This document shows, piece by piece, positions 23,401-33,118 of a stretch of DNA of 64,000 nt (position 1 is the stretch's first letter; every line of letters begins with the position of its first letter). The notes under the pieces were generated by a model that saw nothing but the letters and a program-made list of their open reading frames with translations, searched no databases and had not been told where the DNA came from. The stretch is from Liopterus haemorrhoidalis (taxonomy: Eukaryota > Arthropoda > Insecta > Coleoptera > Dytiscidae): the NCBI GenBank assembly GCA_963971575.1, contig OZ020616.1, positions 32,034,306 through 32,098,305 on the forward strand, read 5' to 3'. The position numbers and the translations under genes were made by a program.

Positions 23401-24564
23401 AAACATTTTTTAGTGGAAAAGCTTATAGAAGAAGCTCATATAGAATATAGTCACGCAGGCGTGCAGATTTTAATGAACAAGTTAAGAGAACGATTTTGGA
23501 TCCTACAGAGTAGGAAAGTTATTAGAAAGGTAAGAGAAAAATGTATGCACTGTCGAAGACATGAAGCTGCAGGTTATACAACTACCTCCTCGCCACTTCC
23601 ACTTGATAGAATTAAAAATGCAGCTGCATTCGAAGTAGTTGGAATAGATTTAGCTGGCCCGTTATATTTAAAAGATGATAGAAAAGCATGGATTGTCTTA
23701 TTTACATGTGCAGTATATAGAGCTGTGCACATGGAATTAGTAAGCACTCTAAGTACAGAAGGATTTTTACAAGCGTTGAGACGGTTCATAGCAAGACGTG
23801 GAAGGCCATCCGTTATTTATAGCGATAATGGAAAGAACTTCACTGGCGCAGACAACCTTTTTGGAGCATTAGATTGGAAACATATTTTTGCCAATTATTC
23901 TATTAAGAGGATTAGATGGAAATTTATTCCTCCTAGTGCACCATGGTGGGGCGGATGGTGGGAGCGAATCATTCGAATGGTAAAGAAACTATGAATACGA
24001 ACTCTGGGTAAATCATCGGTTTATTATGAAGAGCTTTCAACAATTATCTGCGATGTAGAGTCCTGTGTCAATTCGAGGCCACTGACTTATGTATCGGAAG
24101 ACACTGAAGACTTAATTCCTCTAACCCCAGCAATGTTTTTGCAAGAAATACAAAGGTCTGACGTTGAAGACATTGATCAGTTAGAAAATACTGCATTTCA
24201 AAAACGATTCAGATACCGGCAAAAACTGCGTGACGAACTAAGAAGTCAATTTTTAAAGGAATACCTATCCACGCTCGCTCAACATGCAAACGGTCAAGAA
24301 CGTCGACCGATTGGGATAGGAGACGTAGTTTTAATTGGCTCAGATAACAAGAAGCGAATTGAATGGCCCATGGCGCTTGTTGTTTCACTTCATCCTGGTC
24401 AAGATGGGGACGTTAGACTGGTAACTCTTCGTACATCGAAAGGTCTCGTGATGAGACCTGTCCAACGTTTATACCTTATGGAGGCAAAAAATACTGACAT
24501 CATGAGCAGTGACAAAATAGATAGACTTTACTTAAACAAAACGTCACACGGCAAGACTGACTGA
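20449..24564 (+). pseudogene. BEL Pol: protease, reverse transcriptase, RNase H, integrase; two stop codons
   Basis: One frame runs 20449-24564 with only two stops, TAA at 22642-22644 and TGA at 23992-23994. Order: zinc knuckle CCFTCLKRGHVAKRCK (about 20560); aspartic protease with LFDSGAQRSYIVE (20827, DUF1758 type); reverse transcriptase with VIADIKKAFLTIG (21829) and YVDN at 22069 in place of the usual YVDD; RNase H with VFCDASQKAYAT (22558) and TYWSDSTTVISW (22777); integrase with an HHCC-like zinc region (23450-23560), GIDLAGPL (23643), YSDNGKNFTG (23818) and WWGGWWERI (23944), which hold the D, D and E positions. A C-terminal tail ends at 24562. The changed YVDN is a missing catalytic residue in itself. 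Confidence 0.85.
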
Positions 24565-24670
24565 TCAATAACTAGAAGACAGTATTTATAAACAATTTTA
24601 ATGTTTATTGTAAATATTTTGTGATATATTTAATTTGTTAATAGCATATAACAAATTAAAGGTGGGAGTA

Positions 24671-24947
24671 TGTTGTAACTCCACCTTTAGTTTGAGAAAT
24701 GACTTTTGTTTCTATAACAACGAAGTGTCAGAAAAAAAATGTCTATATAAATTGTAATAAAAATTAGTTTTTGAGTTTGTGACTATATAATAAATATTGT
24801 GCTATTTCTATTTAATTTATCTTGTTCTTATATATGTATACGTGTTCGTCTGTGGAGTGGTGAATTTAAAGACTAGCTATTCTTTTGTGTCAATTGCATT
24901 AGATAGTTCCCGGTGGGCCGAAAACGGGTAGTTCTCGAGTCCCAACA
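24671..24947 (+). repeat. BEL 3' LTR
   Basis: Identical in length to the 5' LTR, with about three differences in 277 bases. It is preceded by a purine-rich tract and followed by ACATC, the second half of the target duplication. Confidence 0.9.
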
Positions 24948-24952
24948 ACATC

Positions 24953-26575
24953 AGAAGTGGGATCGAGTCAACGTTTCTGCTTGTGAATGGGATTAATGCA
25001 CGTCTTAATAATATTTTGTTATTTTATTGGGGATCTTGCTTTGTTGCATTTTTGCAGGGTTTTGTTTAAATTATTAATTTGATGATTAAGTGACAAATAG
25101 TGATGTGATAAATTATTATCTGTCTGCGTTGTTTCGGATATTATTGAATTTAAGTTTGTGTGCTTGAACAGTTACAAAAGTTAATTATGCAAATTTGTTC
25201 ATGAAAAATTTATTTAATCATTTTGCGAAGGCGAACGTTCGAAAACGTTTCTGGTTGTGAATGGGAAAAATGGAACAAATGGATATGAAAATATTGTTTG
25301 TCTATGATAGAAATTTGAAAGTGAAAAACGCAAGTGATACGTTTCAATTATTGCAAATAATAAGTGATTATGGTGGAACACATTGGTGGAACTTCCACCG
25401 TGGAAGGAAACCGAAACGTTTTCCGACGTTTTCAGATGAAACACTTTTGCAGGCTATAATTTTGCAGGTATTATTCGTGCTATCAAAGTTCTAGTTACGT
25501 CTGGTAAAGCTATTTCCTAATGGAATTTATACTTAGCGATTAACAACAGATTGAGGTGCAGTTAAGGCGAAATAGCAAATATATTGATGAAAATTATCAA
25601 AATGGACAAGCGTTGTTTTATTTAGGGACAGATAACTTACATACAGGAAAATCTTTAGATGATGAATAAAATAGTTCCAGTAATGAAGTAGAAATACAAA
25701 AAAAAATGGTCAGAAGGGACGAGCGGTATTCTGTTTATAGACAAATTGTATGAAGGTAATGGTTAGAACATGAGTAAAATGGTAAGAGAAGTTTTATTAG
25801 TTTGATTATGTGGCACGTATTAGTCGATGCTTACTGAAAAGGTTAAACAACGAACGAGACGAACGATAAAAATTAGTCATGAGGATTGAAATTTGATAGT
25901 AGAAATTGATAATTGAAATTAGAGATCAATTATTTGAAATTTGTATTAGAGTTTTAAGACTTAAGATATCCCATTTTGATATGTGAGTTTTGAGTTTAGA
26001 GATCTAAGTTCTGATGATTGAGTTTAAACTTTGATAAGAATTAGAAATTTGCATTCAGAATGACAAACGGCAGATCACTAATATTAGAAATGCGAAATAC
26101 GAGAGTTACCTTTTATGTTTTAACATACGACCACTAGATGGCAAGATTAAAATATGTCATTGCTATATTCGTAATATTTGACATATGTTATTGTGAAATC
26201 GGTGGTAGCTTATAAATTGACTGAGTAGTTTGTTGACTGTAGTAAGGGCTGAATTACACTACAAGATGCAAATAAATTTTCCGATATCATTGCAAGGCTA
26301 AAATAAAGGATAAACGAAAGATGGTATGGAAATTTGGCACCAAATAATAAGAGAATAATGAGGTATGCTATTTCTAATTCGTTCTTGGTAATTTAGAAAT
26401 TTTTCCTTAAAGACTTAACAAGGTAATTCAAAGACTGTTATTATTATTGTAAGTATGCTATTTTTAGTTTGGAAAAAAGAAAAGGTTTTGAAATTTCAGA
26501 GAACTAGCTTTTACAGAGTTACAAATTAAAAAAAAAATAATGTTTTAAATCTAATGAATGTAAAATTTGTAGTTC
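24953..26575 (+). mobile_element. Gypsy-like element, 5' interior segment
   Basis: After the BEL insertion the gypsy-like primer-binding site resumes (TCAGAAGTGGGATCGAG from 24951) and the interior begins. The first 240 bases match 32136-32382 closely. A 77-residue frame at 25261-25494 (MGKMEQMDMKILFVYDRN at its start) may be the gag N-terminus; I do not recognise it. Blocks at 25530-25760 and 26240-26520 match the TRIM-like element at the window start. A mariner end fragment lies at 26100-26235. No intact gag or pol remains. Confidence 0.55.
26100..26235 (+). mobile_element. Mariner end fragment
   Basis: The sequence CGAGAGTTACCTTTTATG and the following 115 bases match, inverted, the right end of the deleted mariner at 46482-46984, including CGACCACTAGATGGCAA and TATAAATTGACTGAGTAG. 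Only the 5' end is present, up to about where the transposase start would be. A TA lies before it. Confidence 0.65.
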
Positions 26576-26913
26576 TTCCAGGTCAGAGTTGGGCATTATT
26601 TAACTAAAATTACAATCAACTAAAAATTTGAATGAAAATGTAATCAAACTAAATTAATCATCTTGTATTCAATCAATAATGGATGTAATCATAAATCCTT
26701 AACTAAATGACAATCATTAGTTTCAAATCATTAGTTTTTAATCATATTGTGATATTTTGACAGAAATTTTTTATTCGCTTCGATCAATTTATATATAATA
26801 TTCCAATACTTTTATATAATATATCTACACACAAAATGCCAAAATATACCAAAATGACATAAACACGCACGCGTGGTAGGGCGCATATGCATGAGCAGGT
26901 GCATATGCGTGTG

Positions 26914-27257
26914 CAGGGTCGGCCTTAGCAAGTCTGGCGCCCCGGGCGAGATTTTTTTGCCGCCCTCATAAAAAAAAATAAGAATAAAACAAGAAGGTCT
27001 TCACCCCGCAGAACCAAGTGAAGAGCAAAAAACAGGAAAACGTCCTCACCTCCCAAATCCAAGTGCAGAGCCAAAAAAAAAAGGTCCTCACCTCCCAAAT
27101 CCAAGTGAAGAGCAAAAAAAAGGTCCTCACCTCCCAAATCCAAGTGTAGAGCAAAAAAAAAGGTCCTCATTTTTAAAATACAAGTGATGACCGGACCGTC
27201 CGCCGCCCTTCCTGGCCTGGCGTACCGGGGCGGTCGCCCCCCCCCCGGCTGCTTCTG
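26914..27257. mobile_element. Small hAT MITE with internal minisatellite, nested in the hAT element
   Basis: The ends CAGGGTCGGCC and (inverted) CAGAAGCAGCC are weakly matching inverted repeats, and TGCGTGTG flanks both sides (26906-26913 and 27258-27265), a perfect 8-bp duplication. The 344-bp interior has about four copies of a roughly 37-bp unit with GGTCCTCACCTCCCAAATCC and CAAGTG(A/T)AGAGC followed by A-runs. Long frames on the minus strand here are repeat artefacts. The same unit occurs in the hAT MITE at 61452-61731. Confidence 0.75.
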
Positions 27258-27739
27258 TGCGTGTGTGTGAATTTCATTTTAGATTTCTAATATTCATTGG
27301 GGAAATATAATGGAAAGGGGAAAATAAAACATTGTTGACTATAAACCATTTATTAATGTTATAGTGAAGTTTAGATTGTTAAATTAAATTTAAATTATTA
27401 TTTGTTTTAACTTAAATATGAGTAAAAGATATAGTCAAATTAAAAAGAAACAAATTATATTTTTCATCCTACATAATATTTGCAATCCTGCAAAACAAAA
27501 GATAACCAACATATAATCCATTCACGATGTTTAAAAAATAGTGTAAATTTTTTATCCAATATATTTTAATGTATGTTATCTGAACATAAAAAATATACAA
27601 ATAAAAGAAGAATTTCATTATTTTATAATTTAAAATTTTATGAAAACAAAAAAATACAAAAAATCATGGACTACTCAGATGAAGAAATATCGCGAATGGA
27701 TTATTCTTCTAGTTTTCAGTTTCTAAATTATTTAAATAT

Positions 27740-29708
27740 TTTTTATGTTAGCCTTTAGTACAACTCTTTTTTCAAATGTAGAATCTGAAAGTCTGGATGA
27801 TTTTGGCAGATTTGTCATGGTCGCATATGAAAAGAGTCTTTCCACTGGAGCAGAAGACGGAAGTGGTGTATTATATTTAATAAATACTTTTTGAATCTCC
27901 GGATATCTTTCAAGAATATCTAGTCTTTGGTCTTCGTCGCCTAAATAATGTAAAACCTGTAGCTCCGCCTTAGATAATAATTGTGAGGAATGCCTTGTTT
28001 TAGGAGTACTAGAGCCTCTCGTGTGCTAGAGCCTCTGCATCGTTATTTTTTGAACTCCCTGAAGTAATTTCTACTACAGTTGCCTGTTTGAAATGACTTA
28101 ACAGCTGTTCGTGAAAAAAGATTCCAGACAAGGAAACCATCTATTTTTAAATCGTGGGTAGGATAAGGCTGCGATAACAGCATTTTTTGATTCAACAGTA
28201 TTAAAATTAAAAAATCCATTGAATCTTGTCTCGACACTATTGAGCAATGCTTCTTGAAGAGCTTTGCAATAAGTAAACTCACGTTCTGCTAAGATTCGGA
28301 TCTTTCGTCGTAGGGCTAACAAACATGGAAGGACAATTCCATAATAGGTGTTAGTTTCACCTTGTAATAAATCTAATGCTTCTGCTACCGGCGCTATACA
28401 GACCAAATGCTCTTCTAGATATAAAAATTCTTGTTCTTTAATCATATTTTTAATATTTAAAGTCTTAAAGAGTTGAGGGGATTTTTCTCTTATACCTAAA
28501 ATCTATTTGAGAGCATCGTACATACTGTTCCACCTTGACTCTCCAGGCTTACTAAGTGTATGACCTAACAAATTCTCAATAATTTCAGCCGATTTTGGCC
28601 GTCCTGCTGCTTTCCACAGAGCATTACATTTGGTCATAACTTGGCTGTGCATAACTGATAATTCCGATTTCTCTCGTAAAACTCTGGTTGCATCAGTACT
28701 AGCACAGAGAGAAAGAGTGTGTGCACAACACCTTAAATGTGTTGGTAATATATGTTCAAAATTTGACAGATTACTGTTTCTATACCGAGCTAAAGGTTCT
28801 TCGTCATCAATGTCAGTGTATGGATCTGAATCAGATTCTTCTTCAGTGCCATCACCTAAGTCATAGAGCTTTTCAGGGAAGTCTATACGGTTTTGTTTTA
28901 CGCCATACATTTTGAAAGCCTTTACGAAATTACTTCCATTATCTGTAATAGTTGCCACTATTTTGGAGGAAGTAAGGCCAAAATCTGAATGTATTTCGTG
29001 TAGTAAGTCTGTTATTCTATCAAAAGTATGAGCACTTCGAAATCTTCGGCAAGCTAGCGCTACAGATTTTCTATCTAAAGCTGTTGTAATCCAGTGAGCA
29101 GTTACACCTAAAAAGCTTCTTCTTTTAGCTGACCAAATGTCAGCAGTAGTACATACAAATGGTACGTGCTCTAAATTTTCCCTAATCTCGGACATTTGAT
29201 TTTGGAACAATGCATCAATATTACGACCTAAAGAACGGCGGCTTAATATTGTTAGTCCCCGTTCGGATCTATTAAAATTTTCGAAAATTGCTCTAAAATA
29301 ATCCGGTTCTAATTGTTGTCTAATTGGTTCTAATTGTGAAATAATTGTTTGTCTACCTTTAAAATCGATATGTCTCTTAAAAGCAGTGAAGGCATCGTTT
29401 CCGTGTCGTCTTTTAAGATGAGAAATAAAATTGGATGAACTATTCTTATATCCTTTAATTTCAACAATATTAGGTTCGCACTGAACGCACTGACCAATGA
29501 CCTTATTTTGGTCTATACAGCTTTTTTCGGCTACATATTTAAAAAATGTACCAACTACGGTTCTAGATTTAAATAAAAAATTTCTTCTGTTAACATCATT
29601 GGCCGACTGAGAAGAGTTTGAAGATCCTGATGCTTCATATACTGAAAGAGTCGATGCACCAAAACTTTCACGTGTATCGTTGTCACTCATGTTGCGGAAG
29701 AAATACAA
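27740..29708 (-). pseudogene. hAT transposase with BED zinc finger (broken)
   Basis: The minus-strand frame starts at the Met at 29708 or 29690. A BED-type zinc finger (CVQCEPNIVEIKGY, then HLKRRHG, about residues 75-105) is followed by the RNase H-like core: VCTTADIWSAKRRSFLGVTA (near residue 185), TITDNGSNFVKAF, then HLRCCAHTLSLC and SRWNSMYDALK. A TAG at 28503-28505 stops it, but the same frame continues from 28502 to 28098, after which frameshifts follow. The conserved C-terminal dimerisation block SSAPVERLFSYA lies near 27850-27815. One nonsense change and at least two frameshifts prevent a full protein. Typical hAT transposases have 600-700 residues, which fits the span. Confidence 0.8.
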
Positions 29709-30374
29709 AAATATAATAGTAAAATTAATTTATCACTGAAATATGTCACTAAACAAATCTGCGTCAAATATCTACAGTGTTCAAACACTAAATGCCAATG
29801 AACAGTAAGAGTGAAAAAATCAAATCTCAATCAAGATTTTAGTTTCAATCATAACTAAAAATTCTATCATGATAATGAGTAAATATTTAATTTAGTTACC
29901 AATGTGATTAACTGCACTATGATTGATGTACGTTATCATTAATCAAGTCTTGTAATTAAATTTTGAATCTCAATCGTTAATCATTAGTTTGATTGCAATT
30001 TGCCCAACTCTGTTCCAGGTTCAATAATACAGGAGTACCAAGTTGAGTCTGTAACTGAAGTGGTGGTTGTGGATACACAGACAAATATAAGCAGGCGAAA
30101 GGAGTCGACGGTGTCTCGTAAGGTGTCAAATATGTCTTGGCCTTAAGTCTGTACTAATGATACACATTTGATGAAAATGCCAATATAAAGAGAGAGAGAG
30201 AATTTAAAATTAATGCACATTGCTTGCGCAGATCTTTTGATACAGTTATTGCAGGTTTTAGTGCCAGGAGATAAATTAATTAAATTTGTTCTTTATTCAT
30301 TGGAGAGCTTCAACAAGGACTAAAATAGTGGGAACCGTAGTGTTCTACTTAATTTTATTTGTTTTGACAATGCG

Positions 30375-30690
30375 ATTGATAACAGACAACTTGATCGCGA
30401 AAAAGTTGAGAGAACAATGAGAGATAATCTTGACTTTAAAAACGCTAACCGAAAAAGGCGAGATACTTTACTGTTTTCACCGGGAGATTTTGTGTTGATA
30501 CATAGGGATTCCAAAATGCACATCAGTAAAACCAGATTACGAGTTTTTTGGTCCCTATGAAGTACTTAAATGCTTAGATAAAAGTCGATACGAGTTGATG
30601 AAAGTTGGTACGAAGATCATCAGTAAGGCAGCAAAGGAACTATTAAGACGGTGGCCTGCCAGTTGGGTGGCGAGCTGTGATATGAAATAC
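30375..30690 (+). pseudogene. Ty3/gypsy integrase C-terminal end, decayed
   Basis: Translated across small breaks, this stretch reads QLDREKVERTMRDNL, then a KRRDTLLFSPGDFVLIH block, then FFGPYEVLKCLDKSRYELM. That is the order seen at the end of Ty3/gypsy integrases: basic stretch, GD-V-L-V motif, GPY/F motif. It is the best evidence that the nested LTR element belongs to Ty3/gypsy. The rest of pol was not found. Confidence 0.6.
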
Positions 30691-31284
30691 CTCATCGAGA
30701 TGTTGGAATCTGATGAGTCAGGTAACTTTCAATGCTAAGTATTAGTTGATGAGTTGTATTTTGTCTTTTTAGGGTGGTTGGATTACCACAGGCAGATTAG
30801 TCAGTTTCTGGGATAATAAAGTAGAAACTGGTCTAATAGTTGATCGCTTACGGCCAGAGTTGTGCCGTTGGATGAGATTTCTCAACATTAATCGTTTTAT
30901 TTTTAGAACAACAGCCCTCAGACTTTTTACAGCATTCGAGTTCTGCAGACCATGTTCCTGGAAAAGACTAGGAGATGACATCGAGCAACGCTCCGACATC
31001 AGACAGATAGTGAAGTTTTATGGTTGTGCCGATTCCGACGGCTGTGTCCAGGCGATGCTGCGAGAGCGGAAGCTATCCGTTATGAAATTAGAGAAAAAGT
31101 AGTAGTAGAAGACATACAAACGACTGGTAGCGGCAAGTTGGGGGGCCAAGTTTCTAGCGCCTTATGAAGTTTTGAGTGTAAGGGCGAACGATTGCTATTT
31201 ATTGAAGCGCTTAAACCATACGAAGGTAACTGATTTTGTTGAGATTAACTAGAACGGCAAGAGAAACATTTTATTGCTTTGATA

Positions 31285-31790
31285 AAATGATAAGGCACTG
31301 AGTATGAAGCAGCGACAGTCACTGAGCTTGTTGAGTACCGCAAGACACACTGGTAGTTTTTGCTTTGTGAAGGCACTGAGTATGAAGAGGCGACAATCAC
31401 TGAGCTTGTTGAGTACTGTAGATAATCTGTAATGAAATAAACTGATGGATAGTTGAGTTGAGAATTGATAGCTTGTCGAGTACCGCAAGACACACTGGTC
31501 GTGTTGAGGGCAGTTGAACGATCAGGGACCAACCTGCCAGTTGAGAGCAGTTGAATGGTCAGGGATCGTCTCTGCCAGTTGAGAGCAGTTGAATGGTCAG
31601 GTATCGTCTATGTAGGTTAAGACCATGGTCTGTAGGTAGATTGAATGAGGGCCCTCGAATGTGGTGTGGATCTTAAATGGTCAATGGTGTGGATCTTAAA
31701 TGATCAGGGATCTTAAATGGTCAGGGACCTTAAAAGGTCAATGATATTGGACCTTAAATCTTTTCTTTTTCCTTAAATCTTTTTGAAGAC
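31285..31790. repeat. Three successive short tandem repeat families
   Basis: First, a unit with GGCACTGAGTATGAAG and TCACTGAGCTTGTTGAGTAC occurs about two and a half times (31291-31500). Next, units of about 41 bases with GCCAGTTGAGAGCAGTTGAA and TGGTCAGG occur about three times (31505-31610). Last, units of roughly 20 bases with GATCTTAAATGGTCAGG occur about five times (31660-31760). They lie just before the LTR and probably belong to the untranslated 3' part of the gypsy-like element. Confidence 0.7.
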
Positions 31791-31908
31791 TGTTTCAGAC
31801 TATTCTAAGGCCTACATGATCATCCCCTGATGTCATCTACCACATCATCATTTACCAGATATTTGTCTACAGAAAGGACGTGAGGACACGCCAGGAGCAG
31901 GACGGCCG

Positions 31909-32135
31909 TGTTAGCATCTAGCCTTCCACGTAGCCCTGTTACGTACCATAAAATGTTATCTAGATGCAGTCCGTAATCTGGACCCACTAATTATGACTAC
32001 TCATTAACGATAATGATAACGGCGCATTACACTAATTGGTTTTTATAAAACACGTAGAATTTGATAGAATAAAATAGTCTGTTTATAGTAATAACTTGAG
32101 TTTTATTTAAACAATAAATCCCTTATTTGTTTACA
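31909..32135 (+). repeat. Gypsy-like LTR, second copy (227 bp)
   Basis: TGTTAGCATCTAG...TTTACA matches the split LTR at 13601-19052, lacking about 39 bases of it. It is followed not by target DNA but by the primer-binding site and 5' interior of the same element, so the arrangement is LTR-interior-LTR-interior. Confidence 0.75.
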
Positions 32136-32382
32136 TCAGAAGTGGGATCGAGTCAACGTTTCTGCTTGCGAATGGGATTCATGCACGTCTTAATAATATT
32201 TTGTTATTTTATTGGGGATCTTGCTTTGTTGCATTTTTGCAGGGTTTTGTTTAAATTATTAATTTAATGATTAAGTGACAAATAGTGATGTGATAAATTA
32301 TTATCTGTCTGCGTTGTTTCAGATATTATTGAATTTAAGTTTGTGTGCTTGAACAGGTACAAAAGTTAATTATGCAAATTTT
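32136..32382 (+). mobile_element. Second copy of the gypsy-like 5' interior (partial)
   Basis: TCAGAAGTGGGATCGAGTCA starts a 247-bp stretch nearly identical to 24951-25197. It breaks off after TTAATTATGCAAATTT, from where the sequences diverge. Confidence 0.75.
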
Positions 32383-32764
32383 ATTCAACATACCCACTTT
32401 TAAATTAGGTAATAATGAAATGCTGAAATAAAGGTAATTTTGTTTTTGATATAAAAACTGTAACTTTTAAATTGAGATATTTAGTCTTTTATTTTAAAAT
32501 TCTTGTTGTTTAAAACAAAAACAAATATTTTCAATTCAAAAATACTGCTTTTGATTTTTCCACAGTACACATATTTGGAATAAAATTGTTTACTTTTTAA
32601 GCCGAAATCCGTTTTGTTATTGATTTAAGAATATCAATTTCATTTATTTTAAAGCATTTTTTTCAGTATTCTTATGAAAACAATATTGCACTGCCTCTTT
32701 ACCTTAAGAACCGCAATATATTTTTTACTAAACTGAACTATTAAAATCAGGGTCTTTTTTGGTA
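32383..32764. other. AT-rich stretch without recognised features
   Basis: No coding or repeat signal was seen between the end of the gypsy-like interior and the dispersed repeat that starts near 32765. Confidence 0.4.
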
Positions 32765-33015
32765 CTATTCTATAACTGCAAACCCACCATGCAGTGTTGC
32801 CAGCTATAGTAAAATTAAGTAAATTTAAAGTCCAATCATAATAGATTTAAAATTATTTATAGGCTATTCCAAACGTTTAAGCGGAACTAACTGGTATTTT
32901 GATTTTGCTCAGTTGTCATGAGCTCTCATTTTAAGGTTTGAAGTGGGCTTTTGCTAAACAAAATGATCAAGACTTAATCGATAAATTTTACTAGAATTAA
33001 AAATCTCATTTCCCT
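32765..33015 (-). repeat. Dispersed repeat family R, copy 1 (minus orientation)
   Basis: The reverse complement of this block matches 38684-38885 and 43745-43925. Shared words include CGTTTAAGCGGAACTAA (inverted), ACAAAATGATCAAGACTTAA and GAGCTCTCATTTTAA. The outer 40 bases also match, inverted, 42573-42615 (TGGGTTTGCA). It is an unnamed moderately repetitive family, probably a MITE or the end of a larger DNA transposon. Confidence 0.6.
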
Positions 33016-33118
33016 TAAATCAAAAAAATAGACTTAATAATGCTCAATATATACATAATAATGTTCAACTTGCTGTTGAATAAATTTATTTAAATAAATT
33101 ATATTAAATACCAGTATT

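Larger units (their letters stand above)
19055..24947 (+). mobile_element. BEL/Pao LTR retrotransposon, complete with both LTRs
   Basis: Two 277-bp LTRs (19055-19331 and 24671-24947) differ at about three positions, so the insertion is recent. ACATC flanks both sides (19050-19054 and 24948-24952), a 5-bp duplication typical of BEL elements. The primer-binding site TGGTGACCCCGACGTG (19340-19355) and a purine tract AAAGGTGGGAG just before the 3' LTR are present. The gag and pol frames carry all expected domains but have a frameshift and two stop codons. It inserted two bases into the primer-binding site of the gypsy-like element, which shares the sequence now split between 19052 and 24953. Confidence 0.9.
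26584..30012 (-). mobile_element. hAT transposon, complete ends, broken transposase
   Basis: Perfect 12-bp terminal inverted repeats CAGAGTTGGGCA / TGCCCAACTCTG and a perfect 8-bp target duplication TTCCAGGT (26576-26583 and 30013-30020) define a 3429-bp element. Subterminal sequence on both sides is rich in AATCA/TGATT words, the type of site bound by hAT transposases. The transposase reads on the minus strand. A second hAT-like insertion lies inside at 26914-27257. The element interrupts the gypsy-like interior, which continues at 30021. Confidence 0.9.
30021..31908 (+). mobile_element. Gypsy-like element, 3' interior segment
   Basis: The interior broken at 26575 resumes here; its first bases repeat the 8-bp hAT duplication. 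Homology to 770-1110 of the window supports the join. A degenerate integrase end follows at 30375-30690, then more pol-like scraps near 31010-31230 (APYEVL-type sequence), then tandem repeats (31285-31790) and the LTR at 31909. Confidence 0.55.

Noticed and set aside
26925..27170. ORFs with repeated LHLDLGGED units on the minus strand
   Set aside because: They arise from the minisatellite inside the hAT MITE; frames stay open only because the unit is a multiple of three in places.
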